Assembly: GCA_964558295.1 (NCBI GenBank)
Contig: CAZLDQ010000296.1
Location: forward strand, 1-5,813
From: JBDKTH01 sp964558295
Lineage (GTDB): Bacteria; Planctomycetota; Planctomycetia; Pirellulales; Thermoguttaceae
Direction of reading: 5' to 3'
Length of the DNA: 5,813 nt
In this document: in pieces, positions 5,777 to 5,813 of the stretch
Layout of the letters: the number at the start of each line of letters is the position of its first letter
Position numbering within the stretch: position 1 is the stretch's first letter
Position numbers and translations under genes: made by a program
Notes under the pieces: model-generated
The model's input: only the letters and a program-made list of their open reading frames with translations
Told to the model about the DNA's origin: nothing
Database searches by the model: none

Positions 5777-5813
5777 GCCCTCGCGGGCTGTCCCTGTCAC
5801 ACCACCGTGCGTA
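5762..5813 (-). mobile_element. Group II intron, 3' end (end of domain V, domain VI, 3' splice site), rest outside the window
   Basis: Read on the minus strand, the edge starts with TACGCACGGTGGTGTGACAG, the 3' strand of domain V as found in many bacterial group II introns (ACGCACGGTGGTGTGAGAGG). Next comes a short hairpin AGCCC-GCGA-GGGCT (plus 5776-5789), a 5-bp stem closed by a GNRA tetraloop, in the place of domain VI. It is followed by TACCTATGTCGATT, which resembles the usual terminus CCTACTCGATT with its branch-point A about eight bases from the end. The boundary falls at about 5762, exactly where transposase homology stops. The 5' strand of domain V, any reverse transcriptase gene and the 5' end would lie to the right. 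The intron is antisense to the transposase gene, so it could not be spliced from the transposase mRNA. The identification is from remembered motif similarity and is good but not certain; I cannot assign the class. Confidence 0.75.

Noticed and set aside
5776..5789. Hairpin AGCCCTCGCGGGCT read as a terminator of the transposase frame
   Set aside because: No T run follows on the plus strand, and on the minus strand it fits the domain VI position of a group II intron much better.

Overview
The window is moderately GC-rich bacterial DNA with loose gene spacing. A Planctomycetota origin is my best guess, with low confidence. It rests on the mix of an exported beta-helix protein with a DUF1565-like N-terminus, a large toroid-like carbohydrate-type protein, an MJ_1487-type radical SAM protein, and an IS630 element with a group II intron. 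No marker gene settles the taxonomy.

Layout from left to right. (1) Bases 3-1733 (+) hold the 3' part of a large protein of unknown function that looks like a six-hairpin (alpha/alpha toroid) carbohydrate-active protein with a beta-rich C-terminus. (2) Bases about 1862-2386 (+) hold the wreck of a 6-phosphofructokinase gene. Its C-terminal half is clearly recognisable, but the reading frame slips at least three times and the N-terminal catalytic motifs are missing. (3) Ten bases further on, a convergent radical SAM gene (2397-3695, -) with a corrinoid-binding-like N-terminal region ends. (4) A 272-base divergent spacer contains a cluster of GAATCG words, including a perfect inverted repeat just before the next gene. 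(5) Bases 3968-5104 (+) encode a secreted right-handed beta-helix protein. (6) From about 5222 an IS630-family insertion sequence begins. Its transposase (from 5291) loses homology abruptly at 5761, where the reverse complement reads as the 3' end of a group II intron (end of domain V, a short domain VI hairpin, and a typical 3' terminus). The right edge is therefore a nested mobile element: a group II intron sitting antisense inside a transposase gene.

The genes do not form one operon or pathway. The two carbohydrate-type proteins may both belong to extracellular polysaccharide processing, but they are about 2.2 kb apart, with an opposite-strand gene between them. The phosphofructokinase remnant and the intron-broken transposase suggest a stretch of chromosome under weak selection. 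I found no CRISPR array, tRNA, rRNA or convincing new defence system.
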